DNA of 64,000 nucleotides from Thermomicrobiaceae bacterium (GCA_014874455.1 JADBJL010000090.1:1-64000); one strand, 5' to 3'. Numbered from the stretch's first letter, positions 9,501 to 20,349 are shown. Notes: generated by a model from the letters alone, not told the origin. Translations and numbers: made by a program.

Positions 9501-9868
9501 GGCTTGGTTCCTCCTTTCTTGGGATCGTGCCCTGAGGGCGGCACCTGCGGTTGATACCGGGCGGCAAAAATTAAAGTGGGCATGGCCCACTTTCCCTGGG
9601 CACTTCGTTGACCAGCCACAGTATACCACACTCATGAGCCGATCGGCCAAGGATATCGAACCGGAAACGCGACGGCCGACCGTAGCCCTGCTCTTCCGTG
9701 GCCAGGAGGGCTCGTTTGCTCTGTCGCTCCATCCGCTGCACACGACTCGACGCACGCGTATCCTGGAGCGGCTGGAGGCCGTGTTATACTGACCCCGGCG
9801 AGGAGACGAGACCTCGGTGTCTCGGTTGGAGCGGCTCGTCTGCCTGACAGGCGCTCTTAGGGGGACGC
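9501..9868. promoter_or_regulatory. divergent promoter region nusA / yvcK
   Basis: This 368-base intergenic stretch separates the two divergent operons. On the minus strand TTGGCC (9650-9645) and TATACT (9625-9620), 19 bases apart, are a candidate nusA promoter with a leader of about 115 bases. On the plus strand TATACT at 9785-9790 is a candidate yvcK -10, though no convincing -35 is visible. A plus-strand open frame ending at 9792 has no recognisable protein features and no ribosome site. Confidence 0.5.
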
Positions 9869-11278
9869 ATGAAGCTGAGTAAATGGCTCCGACCGGGCAT
9901 GCTCATCAAACGCTGGATACTCCTCCTGATGCTCGGACTGGTGATGACCAGTCTGGGCCTCGCGATGGGTCTCGCTTGGGTCTATCGCAACTACGACTTC
10001 CCGCACCGGGTCTCCGGCCTGGTGCAGGCGGTGACCTTGCAGTTTATTCCGCACCCGTATCGCGAGATGCTGATGCTGACCGTCGGTGGGTTGCTCGTCG
10101 CGGTTGGCTTCATCCAGTTGAGTCGTTCGCTCCTGGCGCCCTTTTTGGAGCACCGCGGTGATGGGCAGGGACTCGCGGAGATCATCCATGCCCACCGCTT
10201 CGGCCCGGCGGAGCCGGAACTGCGCGTGGTCGCCATCGGCGGGGGCACCGGGCTCTCGACCTTGCTCCGCGGGCTGAAAGCCCACGATGTGGCTATCACC
10301 GCGATCGTGACCACGGGAGACGACGGCGGCAGTTCAGGACGATTGCGCCACGAGTTCAACATCCCTCCGCCTGGCGATATCAGAAACTGCTTGGTCGCGC
10401 TGGCGGACGCCGAGCCGCTGATGAGCGACCTGTTCCAGTTCCGCTTCCCCGAAGTCGGCTCGCCGCTCGATGGTCACAGCTTCGGAAACCTCTTCATCAC
10501 AGCCATGACCCAGGTGACCGGGAGCTTTGAACGCGCCGTCGCGGAGTCGTCGCGCGTGCTTGCCGTGCGGGGGCAGGTCATGCCCTCGACCCTCGAAAAC
10601 ATCACCGTCTGTGCAGAGATGGCGAACGGCGAAGTGGTTCGCGGTGAATCGCGCATCACCCAGTATCGGGGTCGTATCCGCCGCATCTTCCTCGACCCCG
10701 AGCGACCGGAGGCCTACGACCCCGCCATCATCGCGATCTTGTCGGCTGATCTGATTGTCCTGGGCCCGGGCAGCCTGTATACCTCGGTCATCCCGAACGT
10801 GCTCGTCAATGGCATCGCGCATGCCATCCGCTTCTCGCGTGCAGTGAAGGTCTACGTCTGCAACGTCACGACCCAGCGCGGGGAGACGGACGGCTTCCGC
10901 GCTGTCGATCACGTGCGCGCGCTGTACGACCACGTCGGAGGGCTGCTGGTCGACTACGTGCTGGTGAACGACAACTTCGAACCCGGTCGACGGCTCGATC
11001 CCGCGCTCGGCGTCATACCGGTGAGCCTGGACGGTATTGACCAACTGCGCGGCTTGGCCCATGTGGTGTTACGCGATGTCGTCTGCGCCGAACAACCGAT
11101 GCGTCATGATCCGGTGAAGTTGAGTCGTGCGTTGATCGAGCTGGCACGCGAAGCGCGCAGCGTTTCCCGAGCCGCCGATGATCGGGAGCCGATCACGCCT
11201 TCCGGCAGGCCGGTCGAGAGCGTTGGTGTGGCGGTAGCGACGGACGCTCGTCGACGAGTACCGAGGCAGTGGCAGTGA
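9869..11278 (+). CDS. yvcK: YvcK/GlmR-family protein with N-terminal membrane anchor
   Basis: The soluble part is a CofD-like Rossmann-type domain of the YvcK (GlmR) family, which regulates carbon flux to cell-wall precursors and growth on gluconeogenic substrates in Gram-positive bacteria. Motifs are VVAIGGGTGLSTLLRG and TTGDDGGSSGRLRHEF, and later LIVLGPGSLYTSVIPN. Residues 13-36 and roughly 66-87 are hydrophobic and look like two membrane segments, which the Bacillus protein lacks. The ATG at 9869 has an AGGGGG ribosome site. It is 12 bases upstream of gap, so glycolytic genes and this regulator are probably one transcript. Confidence 0.9.
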   Translation: MKLSKWLRPGMLIKRWILLLMLGLVMTSLGLAMGLAWVYRNYDFPHRVSGLVQAVTLQFIPHPYREMLMLTVGGLLVAVGFIQLSRSLLAPFLEHRGDGQGLAEIIHAHRFGPAEPELRVVAIGGGTGLSTLLRGLKAHDVAITAIVTTGDDGGSSGRLRHEFNIPPPGDIRNCLVALADAEPLMSDLFQFRFPEVGSPLDGHSFGNLFITAMTQVTGSFERAVAESSRVLAVRGQVMPSTLENITVCAEMANGEVVRGESRITQYRGRIRRIFLDPERPEAYDPAIIAILSADLIVLGPGSLYTSVIPNVLVNGIAHAIRFSRAVKVYVCNVTTQRGETDGFRAVDHVRALYDHVGGLLVDYVLVNDNFEPGRRLDPALGVIPVSLDGIDQLRGLAHVVLRDVVCAEQPMRHDPVKLSRALIELAREARSVSRAADDREPITPSGRPVESVGVAVATDARRRVPRQWQ

Positions 11279-12313
<1,035 letters not shown>

Positions 12314-12504
12314 CCTGGTGGTACTTACCGGGTCGGTGCATCGCTGATCCCGTTTCAGCCGCAGGACGCGGTGCCTGGTAGTGGTTGTGTCATTTGACGT
12401 GCCCGGACGCTACCGGTAACCCTAGGCGACGCCTCGTGCCGTCTTTGGGAGCGAGCTACTCACCGCGACCACGCTCGCCGCGGGAATGAAAGGGTAGGCT
12501 CACC

Positions 12505-13692
12505 ATGCGACTGCGCACCTTGCGCGATCTCGAGGTCGAAGGAAAGCGCGTCCTCACACGAGTGGACTATAACGTGCCGCTCGAGGACGGGCGCGTGGCC
12601 GATGATACCCGGATACGAGCGACGCTCCCGACGCTGGCAGCGTTGCGCGAGCGGGGTGCCCGTGTGATCCTGTGCTCTCATCTCGGCCGTCCCAAGGGAC
12701 AGGTGCGGGAAGAGCTCCGCCTAGCGCCGGTTGCCGGACGGCTGGCCGAGCTGTTGGGCGCGCCGGTGCGGTACGTGCGTGACATCGTTGGCGCAGAGGC
12801 GCGGGCAATGGCAGAAGCGCTCGAGCCGGGCGAAGTAGGCCTGCTGGAAAACCTGCGATTCGATCCCCGCGAAGAGCAGAACGATCCGGGATTTGCCCGC
12901 GAGCTTGCGTCGCTCGCAGAGTGCTACGTGAACGACGCGTTCGGTGCGGCTCATCGTGCACACGCGTCCACAGCCGGTGTCACTGCCTTCCTGCCGTCGG
13001 CGGCAGGGTTGCTCATGGAGCGCGAGATTCAGGCGCTGACACGGGTGTTGGAGGCCGACGAGCATCCCTTCGTCTTGATCTTGGGTGGAGCCAAAGTCTC
13101 GGACAAAATCGGGGTCATCGAGAACCTGTCGCAGCGGGTCGATGCGCTCTTGCTCGGTGGCGGCATGGCGAACACGTTCCTGAAGGCACTGGGGTATGAA
13201 GTCGGCCGCTCGCTCGTCGAAGACGATCGGCTCGACGAGGCAAAGCGTCTCCTCTCACGTGTGGAGAAGCGCGGGGTTCAGGTCGTGCTGCCGGTGGATG
13301 TGGTGGTGGCACCCGCGCTGGAAGCAGTGGATCGGGCGAGGAAGGTGCTGGTTAGCGAGGTGACTCCAGCGGACGCGATCTTCGACATCGGCCCGCTCAC
13401 CGTCGCCCGATTTGCGGAAGTCATCGGCGGAGCGGCACTCGTGGTGTGGAACGGCCCGATGGGCGTGTTCGAGGTTCCGGCCTTTCGCGAGGGGACGCGA
13501 GGAATCGCGCAGGCGGTTGCTGCTTGTGCAGGGTTTACGGTCGTCGGTGGTGGCGACTCAGCGGCTGCGGTCGGGGAACTCGGACTGACGGATCGGATCG
13601 ACCATGTGTCGACTGGTGGCGGAGCCACGTTGGAGTTCCTCGAGGGGAAAGAGCTGCCCGGGGTGCGGGTGCTGATGGAGGCGGAGGAGTGA
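12505..13692 (+). CDS. pgk: phosphoglycerate kinase
   Basis: PGK transfers phosphate from 1,3-bisphosphoglycerate to ADP. Visible motifs are VDYNVPLEDGRVADDTRIRA near the N-terminus, HLGRPKG, LGGAKVSDKIGV in the middle, and the nucleotide-binding GGGDSAAAV near the C-terminus. Length is 395 residues. The stop overlaps the tpiA GTG (GTGA). The 191-base gap after gap contains no recognisable feature. Confidence 0.96.
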   Translation: MRLRTLRDLEVEGKRVLTRVDYNVPLEDGRVADDTRIRATLPTLAALRERGARVILCSHLGRPKGQVREELRLAPVAGRLAELLGAPVRYVRDIVGAEARAMAEALEPGEVGLLENLRFDPREEQNDPGFARELASLAECYVNDAFGAAHRAHASTAGVTAFLPSAAGLLMEREIQALTRVLEADEHPFVLILGGAKVSDKIGVIENLSQRVDALLLGGGMANTFLKALGYEVGRSLVEDDRLDEAKRLLSRVEKRGVQVVLPVDVVVAPALEAVDRARKVLVSEVTPADAIFDIGPLTVARFAEVIGGAALVVWNGPMGVFEVPAFREGTRGIAQAVAACAGFTVVGGGDSAAAVGELGLTDRIDHVSTGGGATLEFLEGKELPGVRVLMEAEE

Positions 13693-14498
13693 GGCAGGCG
13701 AGGCGCGTGCCGCTCGTTGCCGGCAACTGGAAGATGCATACCACCTACGAGGAGGCGCTGCGCCTCGCCGGGGTATTCCGAGAGCGTCTCGACGGGGTGG
13801 ATGGCGTCGAGTGCGCACTCATCCCGCCGTTTCCCTGGATCGTGCCGGTAGCCGAGCGGCTCAGCGGATCGACTCTGGTGCTGGGCGCGCAGAACTGCGC
13901 GACGATCGACGAGGGGGCGCTGACGGGTGAGGTCTCAGCGCGGATGCTGGCTCCGTTTTGCCGCTATGTCATCGTCGGGCACAGCGAGCGTCGGCATCAG
14001 CTCGGCGAGTCGGACGAGATGGTCGCAGCCAAGCTGCAGGCTGCTTTGCGGAACGGTCTCGCCCCGATCCTGTGCGTCGGTGAGTTGCTCGAGGAGCGCG
14101 ACCAGGGCATCGCCGAGGCCACGGTCGAGCGGCAGCTCTTGCATGCTCTGAGGAACGTCCAAGCCGATCAGGTGCGTCGGCTGGTCATCGCCTACGAGCC
14201 AGTGTGGGCTATCGGCACTGGCCGGCCAGCAACTCCAGAGGACGCGCAAGCGATGGCTCGCTTTATCCGCCAGTGGGTCGAGGCACGTTTCGGTGCGGCG
14301 CTCGCGGACGCGGTGCGGGTGCAGTACGGTGGCAGTGTCAATGCGCGCAACGCGGAGGCTTTCCTTCGATTGCCCGATGTCGACGGTGCACTGGTTGGCG
14401 GAGCGAGCCTGGACGTGGAACAGTTCTCACAGATCGTGCGACTGGCCGGTGAGGTTGGCCGCAGTGAGCACGGAGTGACGGCGGTAGACTCACGCTAG
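13689..14498 (+). CDS. tpiA: triosephosphate isomerase
   Basis: TPI interconverts dihydroxyacetone phosphate and glyceraldehyde-3-phosphate. With the GTG start at 13689 (overlapping the pgk stop, with GGAGGCGGAGGAG just upstream), substrate-binding AGNWKM has Lys15, the catalytic His is at 98 in VGHSERR and the catalytic Glu at 170 in AYEPVWAIGTG. VQYGGSV, the phosphate loop, follows. Length is 269 residues, slightly longer than usual because of a charged C-terminal tail. A second in-frame GTG six codons later is an alternative start. Confidence 0.95.
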   Translation: MRQARRVPLVAGNWKMHTTYEEALRLAGVFRERLDGVDGVECALIPPFPWIVPVAERLSGSTLVLGAQNCATIDEGALTGEVSARMLAPFCRYVIVGHSERRHQLGESDEMVAAKLQAALRNGLAPILCVGELLEERDQGIAEATVERQLLHALRNVQADQVRRLVIAYEPVWAIGTGRPATPEDAQAMARFIRQWVEARFGAALADAVRVQYGGSVNARNAEAFLRLPDVDGALVGGASLDVEQFSQIVRLAGEVGRSEHGVTAVDSR

Positions 14499-14511
14499 GG
14501 GGCGTCGTGGC

Positions 14512-14736
14512 ATGATGGAGGTAACGCTCTACCTGGGCATCATTATCGTGTCGATCCTGCTGATGCTGGTGATTCTCTTGCAGTCGAAGGGGTCGGGCTT
14601 CAGCGGCGCGTTCGGAGGCGACACTTCATCGATCTATCGCACGCGCCGCGGAGTGGAGAAGGTGTTGTTCCAACTGACCATCGGCGTCGCGGCGCTGTTC
14701 GTGCTCCTTTCGATTCTCGCGCAGTTCCTGCTCTAG
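14512..14736 (+). CDS. secG: SecG, preprotein translocase subunit
   Basis: A 74-residue protein with two hydrophobic segments (about 5-24 and 51-73) around a short loop containing the SecG-typical LLQSKGSGFSGAFGG. SecG assists SecYE-mediated export in the membrane. The gene follows tpiA by 13 bases, a gene order common in many bacteria. Two consecutive ATG codons (14512 and 14515) could each be the start. Confidence 0.92.
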   Translation: MMEVTLYLGIIIVSILLMLVILLQSKGSGFSGAFGGDTSSIYRTRRGVEKVLFQLTIGVAALFVLLSILAQFLL

Positions 14737-14838
14737 TTCGAAGATGGCGAGGCTGTCGTCGCGATCACGAGCACAGCGAGCATCGGATCTCGGCCTGCGC
14801 CGAGGTACGAGGACTCGTCGAAGGCGGGCGTCGAGGGC

Positions 14839-16563
14839 GTGAGAGCACCGACACCAGGCCTGAATCGTCGTTCGCGGGCCCGGTCGTGGGGCCTGCTCTG
14901 GGTCGTCAGTTCTCTGATCCTTCTCCTTTCCAGTGCGGGGTTGCTCTGGCTCAACGGACTGGACCGGCGTCCGCGACCGCTGCCCACTCCGGTCACCGGT
15001 CACGCAGTGACCAGCCAACCAGCCGCGGAGCCGACACCTACGCCAGTACCGGTTCCTGGTGGACGCTATGTCGAGGGGCTCGTCGGTCTTCCCCTCACGT
15101 TGAACCCGCTGCTTGCTTCGTCACCTTCGGAGCGCGACGTCGCGAGCGTGCTGTTCGAAGGGTTGACCTGGGTAGATGGTACCGGGCGGCCGAAACCCGA
15201 GCTTGCGGAGACCTGGACGACGAGTGACGATGGGCTGCGCTATACGTTCAAACTTCGGCGCGGGGTGACGTGGCACGACGGCCAGCCGTTTACCGCGGCC
15301 GATGTGCTCTTCACTGTCCGCCTGGTACAATCTCCCGATTTCCCCGGGAACCCGGATCTCGCAAGGTTCTGGCGCGGGATCCGAGTCGATATCGAAGATC
15401 CCTATACGGTCGTTTTCACCCTGCTGGAGCCGTTCGCTCCCTTCCCAAACTATGCATCGCTACCGATCTTACCCGCGCATCGCCTGCGCGGCGTCCTGCC
15501 TGAAGACCTGAAGGCGGATCCGTTCGGGCTGGCTCCGATCGGCACCGGGCCGTTCCGCCTCGTCACGTTCGATCCCGAGACCAGGCAGGCCATCCTCGCC
15601 CGCTACGACGGCTACTACGGCCAGCGCCCGTACCTGGACGAGGTGGAGTTCCGTTTCTACGAGACGGTGGACGAGTTGATCGAGGCGTTCCGTGACGGCG
15701 ACCTCGACGGCGCAGGCGTCTTGCCCTGGGACGTCGTCGTGCGGGGTGTCGATCTGGGGGGCGACACCCGTATCTTTGCGCCAATGCTGGCTGGTATGAC
15801 CGCCTTGTTTATCAATCAGCAAACACAGTTCTTCTCCGACGTGCGGGTGCGGCAAGCGATCGCACTGGCGATCGACCGGGACGCGCTGGTCAAGGAGATC
15901 CTGCACGGACAGGCAGAACCCGGGAATGGGCCGATCCCGGTCTCGCTGTGGGCCTATGCCCCTTCAGAAGTGTCGTTCGACCGCGAGCGAGCTCGCGAGC
16001 TTCTCCGCGAAGCTGGATGGGTCGACAGCGACGGTGATGGAGTTCTCGACAGTAGCGGGGTAGCCTTTCGATTCACGCTCCTGGTCAATCAAGACGATGC
16101 GCAACGTGTCGCGGTAGCGCATGCCTTGGTGGCTCAGTTGCAGCAGCTCGGGATTGCGGTGACGGTTCAGCCTGTTTCCTCGACCGCCCTACAGCAGGCT
16201 CTCTTCGGGCGACAATACTCTGCCGCGGTCTTCGGTTGGATACCGCTTAGTGGCGACCCCGACTGCTTCGAGCTCTGGCACTCTTCGCAAGCGGATACCG
16301 GCCTCAATGTGAGCGGCCTCCGTAACCAGACGATCGACACCTTGCTTCTGCAAGCGCGTTTGACGAGCAACGAAGCAAACCGTCGCTCGCTCTACGCAGA
16401 GTTCCAGCGTGTCTTCGTCGAGCTGGCGCCTGCCGTGGTGCTGTACTATCCGCGTTACTTCTTTGCCGTGAAGGGTGACATCGAAGGCATCAAGCCGGTT
16501 CCGTTGATTCATCCGAGTGATCGGCTTCACGCGCTCCCCGAATGGTTCCGGAAGCAGCGTTAA
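14839..16563 (+). CDS. ABC transporter substrate-binding protein, family 5 (peptide/nickel type)
   Basis: An extracellular solute-binding protein of the DppA/OppA family. A single hydrophobic segment at residues 20-38 acts as signal anchor, followed by a Pro/Thr-rich linker (about 48-72). The family core includes SSPSERDVASVLFEGL, LRYTFKLRRGVTWHDGQPFTAADV and VRQAIALAIDRDALV. No lipobox Cys is present, so it is probably membrane-anchored or secreted. The start is a GTG at 14839. No permease or ATPase gene is next to it. It may be an orphan binding protein or serve a distant transporter; the ligand is unknown. Confidence 0.85.
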   Translation: MRAPTPGLNRRSRARSWGLLWVVSSLILLLSSAGLLWLNGLDRRPRPLPTPVTGHAVTSQPAAEPTPTPVPVPGGRYVEGLVGLPLTLNPLLASSPSERDVASVLFEGLTWVDGTGRPKPELAETWTTSDDGLRYTFKLRRGVTWHDGQPFTAADVLFTVRLVQSPDFPGNPDLARFWRGIRVDIEDPYTVVFTLLEPFAPFPNYASLPILPAHRLRGVLPEDLKADPFGLAPIGTGPFRLVTFDPETRQAILARYDGYYGQRPYLDEVEFRFYETVDELIEAFRDGDLDGAGVLPWDVVVRGVDLGGDTRIFAPMLAGMTALFINQQTQFFSDVRVRQAIALAIDRDALVKEILHGQAEPGNGPIPVSLWAYAPSEVSFDRERARELLREAGWVDSDGDGVLDSSGVAFRFTLLVNQDDAQRVAVAHALVAQLQQLGIAVTVQPVSSTALQQALFGRQYSAAVFGWIPLSGDPDCFELWHSSQADTGLNVSGLRNQTIDTLLLQARLTSNEANRRSLYAEFQRVFVELAPAVVLYYPRYFFAVKGDIEGIKPVPLIHPSDRLHALPEWFRKQR

Positions 16564-16758
16564 CCAGCCAGGCCTGGACACGGCGGCTTAGTGCGATGCC
16601 AGGTCGTGGCTGTCTCTGGATATGCAGTGCGACGCGACGCTGGGCCCTCCTCGGGTCGGGCGAGGGTTAGCGAGGGCTTGACTTCGCCAGCGCGTGGCGC
16701 GTCAGGTATACTCAAGAGCGTCACGCACGGGACGGCTGCGTGAGAAGGAGGAACATTG

Positions 16759-16971
16759 ATGCCGGTACTCCTATTGCCGAGTCTGGGATGGCAGGAACTC
16801 GTCCTGATCCTGCTGATCGTGGTGATCATCTTCGGCGCGGGCAAGCTGCCGGAGATCGGTGGCGCGCTTGGGCGGGGTATCCGGGAATTCCGCCAGGCGA
16901 CCCGCGAGGAGAGCAAGCCGTCGACGGAGACCGAGGCGGTTGCACACGAGACGGTGAAGAAGGACGCCTAG
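16759..16971 (+). CDS. tatA: TatA/E-type twin-arginine translocase subunit
   Basis: A 70-residue protein with a short periplasmic N-terminus, one transmembrane segment ([20 protein letters not shown]) and the amphipathic helix [14 protein letters not shown] that defines TatA/TatE. A charged tail follows. ATG 16759 has AAGGAGG 7 bases upstream; the TTG just before it is therefore less likely. No tatC is adjacent. A TATACT box at 16707-16712 may be its -10. Confidence 0.93.
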   Translation: MPVLLLPSLGWQELVLILLIVVIIFGAGKLPEIGGALGRGIREFRQATREESKPSTETEAVAHETVKKDA

Positions 16972-17128
16972 TCGGGTTCTTAGCCAAGACCTCGATATCG
17001 CGCTTGTCGACGACACTGTGCTGGTGAATCCCCGCAGTGGGGGTTTGACGGTAGCGGGATCAGGTGGCTCGGGGCGTAGGACGGCTACGCCCTGTCTTGT
17101 TGTCGAGGATCCGGGTGACGCTGCTGCT

Positions 17129-17392
17129 TCAGCGATCGCTCGAATCTTCCCGGAAGAAGGTGAGCAGCCGCTGCCCCGGCGCCACGCCGCCGTCCAGGAT
17201 TTCGATGAACGAGATGCGACTCCAGGGATAGAGGAAGTGGGTCGCGCCCTCGGTGATGAAGGTGAGCGAGCGCCCGTCGCGCCGCCTCGGATTGCGGAGC
17301 ACGACGAAATTGTCTCGTGGGTCGGGCATCGTGTCCATCTCAGCGAGGAACGGATCCTCGTTGTGGATATGGACAACGACGCGGTAAGACAT
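17129..17392 (-). CDS. hypothetical protein, 87 aa
   Basis: I do not recognise this protein. The ATG at 17392 is preceded by AAAGGAGG, a strong ribosome site, supporting a real gene. It has a compact alpha/beta-looking sequence starting MSYRVVVHIHNEDPFLAEMD, with VVLRNPRRRDGR and TFITEGATHFLYPWSRISFIEIL. There is no signal peptide and no Cys. It lies 42 bases downstream of the kinase-propeller gene on the same strand and is probably co-transcribed with it. Confidence 0.75.
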   Translation of the reverse strand: MSYRVVVHIHNEDPFLAEMDTMPDPRDNFVVLRNPRRRDGRSLTFITEGATHFLYPWSRISFIEILDGGVAPGQRLLTFFREDSSDR

Positions 17393-17434
17393 GTCTGCCT
17401 CCTTTGCGCTGAACTCCGTCATCACCTCGACGGG

Positions 17435-19360
17435 TCAGGGCTCGATGTGGAACGCGTAGACCCGACCGTCCAATGCCCCGACGATAACCAGTCGTTCGGT
17501 CACCGCCGGGGTAGCCACGATCGGCGCGCCTAGCGAGATCGACCACCGTGGTTGGCCGTCGAGATCGAACGCGGCCAGTCGGCCGTCCACCGTCCCGACA
17601 AAGCCCAGCGAGCCCGACGCTGCGGCTCCAGCAGTAATCTGCTCCCCGAAACGTTGCGTCCAGACCACGGAGCCGCGCTCCCTGTCCACTGCGTAGATCG
17701 AACCGTCGGCGGAGCCGGTGACGACCAGTCCACCGGCGACCAGTGGCGTAGCCACAACCGGCCCGCCAGTCTGAACGCTCCATTCGATCTCGCCGCTCTC
17801 CACGTCCAGGCGATAGATCTTCCCATCCAGGCAGCCCACCACGACACTCGAATCGAGGGCAGCGGGGGACGACAAGACCGGGCCGCCGAGCGCCCGTCGC
17901 CAGCGCGCCTGGCCGTCGTGCAGGCTCCAACAGTAGACGCCTCCGTCATCGCTGCCGACGACGATCAGGTTCGATTGGATGAGTGGGCTGGATCGGATCG
18001 GTGCGCGTGTATGGCGCCGCCAGACGAGCTGCCCGGTGTCCCGATCGAGGGTATAGCAGAACCCGTCGTCTGAACCGATGACCACCAGCCCGCCGGCAAC
18101 CGCTGGCGAGGAGCGGACTGGCAATGCCGTGAGGTAGCGCCAGCGCAAGGTCGACGTCTTCTGGTCGACGGCGTAGACAGCACCGTCCTCGGAACCGAAG
18201 ATAACCAGTCCGTTGACCCCGGCCGGCCGCGAGACGACGCCCCGTCCGGTTGGAAACCGCCAGACCAGCCGGCCGCTCTCGACGTCGAGTGCATAGAGGT
18301 ATCCGTCGTAGGAACCGACGAACACTACCCTGCCGACGACTGTGGCTGTCCCACGTACCTCGTCGCCGGTGCTCGCAGCCCAGACAGGCTGCGCGCCCCT
18401 CGTTTCGGCCGTCCGGCCTGGCACGATGGCCTTGGCAGCCGGGAGAGTCCTCTGGTTCTGGGGGACGGTCGCCTGGCGCGCGTCCGCCACGGTCGAGACC
18501 GAGTGCTTCGAGGGCTCGCGCAGCGCACGGAGGGCCTCGGCCATGGCGACCGCGGAGGGGAATCGGTCGGACGGGTTGTAGGCGAGCGCGCGCAGGATGA
18601 TCGCCTCGAATCCTTCGCTCAACGAGGGGTTGAGCGAACGTGGCGGTCGCTCGGTCAACGAGAACGGTGGTTCCAGCCGGGGATCGATCCTGGTGGCGAG
18701 GTGATAGAGGGTCGCACCGAGCGCGTACAGGTCACCCCGTGGCTCGGCGATGCCACGGTATTGCTCAGGTGGAGCATAGCCTTCGGTGCCGATCATCGTG
18801 CCGCGATGCAGCGGCTGGAAGACGCGAGCGATCCCGAAGTCGATGAGGCAAATCGATCCGTTAGGGCGAAGCATCACATTGGACGGTTTCAGATCCCGGA
18901 AGACGATCGGTTCCGGTTCGTGCGAGTGCAGGTAGGTGAGGACGTCGAGAATTTGCAGCGCCCAGTCGATCAACGTCGGCTCGGGGATCGGCTCTTCAGA
19001 ACGGCCAAGGAGCCGTTCGAGGTCTTCACCCTCGATGAACTCGAGAACAAGGTAGCTGATGTCGTCCAAGGTGAAGAAGTCGAAGACCTGTGGGATCCCA
19101 GGATGACGCAGGGTAGCGAGCATTGCCGCCTCGCGCTCGAAGGCACTGCGCTGGAGCGTGCGGCTGGTCTCGTCCGGCGCGTGCGAGATCATCGCCTTGA
19201 CCGCGCAGAGCCGCTCGACCTGACGGAAATGGGTGTCGCGCGCGACGTACACGGTGCTCATCCCGCCACGGCCGGCTACCCGAAGCAGCTCGTAGCGGTT
19301 CATTAGCAGCGTTCCCGGTTGGAGCGTGGTCGCGGAGGTGGAGGGGCGTTGGTCTGGCAC
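17435..19360 (-). CDS. Ser/Thr protein kinase with C-terminal PQQ-like beta-propeller
   Basis: Residues 20-290 form a Hanks-type kinase: glycine loop GRGGMSTVYVA, the conserved Lys in CAVKAM, catalytic loop FRDLKPSN, metal-binding DFG in LIDFGIARVF, and a GTEGYAPPEQ activation segment. The catalytic loop has Phe in place of the usual His of HRD. After a linker (about 290-335), seven or more repeats of the type GxVYALDxxSGxxxWRFxTG form a PQQ/pyrrolo-quinoline-quinone-like propeller. No transmembrane segment is visible, so the propeller is probably cytosolic. It may act as a sensor or partner-binding domain; the ligand is unknown. Confidence 0.88.
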   Translation of the reverse strand: MPDQRPSTSATTLQPGTLLMNRYELLRVAGRGGMSTVYVARDTHFRQVERLCAVKAMISHAPDETSRTLQRSAFEREAAMLATLRHPGIPQVFDFFTLDDISYLVLEFIEGEDLERLLGRSEEPIPEPTLIDWALQILDVLTYLHSHEPEPIVFRDLKPSNVMLRPNGSICLIDFGIARVFQPLHRGTMIGTEGYAPPEQYRGIAEPRGDLYALGATLYHLATRIDPRLEPPFSLTERPPRSLNPSLSEGFEAIILRALAYNPSDRFPSAVAMAEALRALREPSKHSVSTVADARQATVPQNQRTLPAAKAIVPGRTAETRGAQPVWAASTGDEVRGTATVVGRVVFVGSYDGYLYALDVESGRLVWRFPTGRGVVSRPAGVNGLVIFGSEDGAVYAVDQKTSTLRWRYLTALPVRSSPAVAGGLVVIGSDDGFCYTLDRDTGQLVWRRHTRAPIRSSPLIQSNLIVVGSDDGGVYCWSLHDGQARWRRALGGPVLSSPAALDSSVVVGCLDGKIYRLDVESGEIEWSVQTGGPVVATPLVAGGLVVTGSADGSIYAVDRERGSVVWTQRFGEQITAGAAASGSLGFVGTVDGRLAAFDLDGQPRWSISLGAPIVATPAVTERLVIVGALDGRVYAFHIEP

Positions 19361-19674
19361 AGCATCGGCTCCTGGTGACTCACTTCGTCAATCACAGCGC
19401 GTGGCTAGGATACTAGCTGGCTACGACACTGGAGCACGAGGCTTTCCGGTCACACGGCCACGCGTGGAGCTGCAGGTCGATACCGATTATAGAAGACCGG
19501 CGGACTGCGCGCGCCTGGCGAGGTCTCGAGGCTCCTCCGCGCACCGAACGGGAAGCCGAGCGCGCGATGTGCCGCGCCACATGCATGTATAATCGGCCGC
19601 AGCGACTCGGAGACGAAGTGTCGCCCTGGCAATCTCAAGCGCTAGTGCTTTGGTGTGAGGAAGTGCCTTTCGTG

Positions 19675-20349
19675 ATGCGAGATCAACACGACGCTGCGAC
19701 GGAGCGGACGCTCCCGCTGGCTGACCGGCAATCAGCGGAACGGCGATCCGGGCTCTGGGATCTGGCGGAGACCTTGCTTTTGGCACTGGTGCTCTTCATC
19801 GCGATTCGCGGCGTGGTGTTGAACTATCGGGTGGATGGTTCGAGCATGGAGCCGACGCTCCACAACGGCGAGATGCTGATCGTCAACCGGCGAGCCTACA
19901 TGCATGTTCGCCTCGCGACGCTGGTCGGTTGGCTCCCTGGGGTAGAGGTAGACCAGGAAACGGTCTGGTATCCGTTCGGCCCGCCGAAACGCGGAGACAT
20001 CGTCGTATTCCGGCCTCCGGGGAACTCGACCGAGCCGTACGTGAAGCGGATTATCGCGCTTCCTGGCGAGCACGTGGCGATCCGAAACGGCGCTGTCTAC
20101 ATCAACGGTCAGCGCCTGTTGGAGCCGTATCTGAGCGAACCGACGTTGTGGCGAGGCATGACGCTGGAGCACGAATACGTCGTGGAGCCTGGGCACGTCT
20201 TCGTCATGGGTGATAACCGCAACAACAGCAGCGACTCACGGGTCTTCGGTGCGATACCGCTTTCGTCCATCGTCGGTAAGGCCTGGGTGACGTATTGGCC
20301 ACCCGACGAGATCCAGGTGCTGACCAGCCCAGCCTATGCCTTCCAGTAG
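19675..20349 (+). CDS. lepB: signal peptidase I
   Basis: Type I signal peptidase cleaves signal peptides on the outer face of the membrane. After one N-terminal membrane anchor (about residues 31-49), the catalytic Ser57 is in DGSSMEPTL and the general base Lys124 in YVKRIIALPGE. The box E motif GDNRNNSSDSR follows. Length is 224 residues. GTG 19672 and ATG 19675 share the AGGAAG ribosome site; ATG is chosen. A TATAAT box at 19588-19593 is a likely -10. Confidence 0.94.
   Translation: MRDQHDAATERTLPLADRQSAERRSGLWDLAETLLLALVLFIAIRGVVLNYRVDGSSMEPTLHNGEMLIVNRRAYMHVRLATLVGWLPGVEVDQETVWYPFGPPKRGDIVVFRPPGNSTEPYVKRIIALPGEHVAIRNGAVYINGQRLLEPYLSEPTLWRGMTLEHEYVVEPGHVFVMGDNRNNSSDSRVFGAIPLSSIVGKAWVTYWPPDEIQVLTSPAYAFQ

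Noticed and set aside
9403-9792. Open frame on the plus strand between nusA and yvcK
   Set aside because: It overlaps nusA and its promoter region and has no ribosome site and no protein motifs.
17028-17046. Short CCCC/GGGG hairpin as terminator between tatA and the 87-aa gene
   Set aside because: The stem is only 4-5 bp and occurs by chance in GC-rich sequence.
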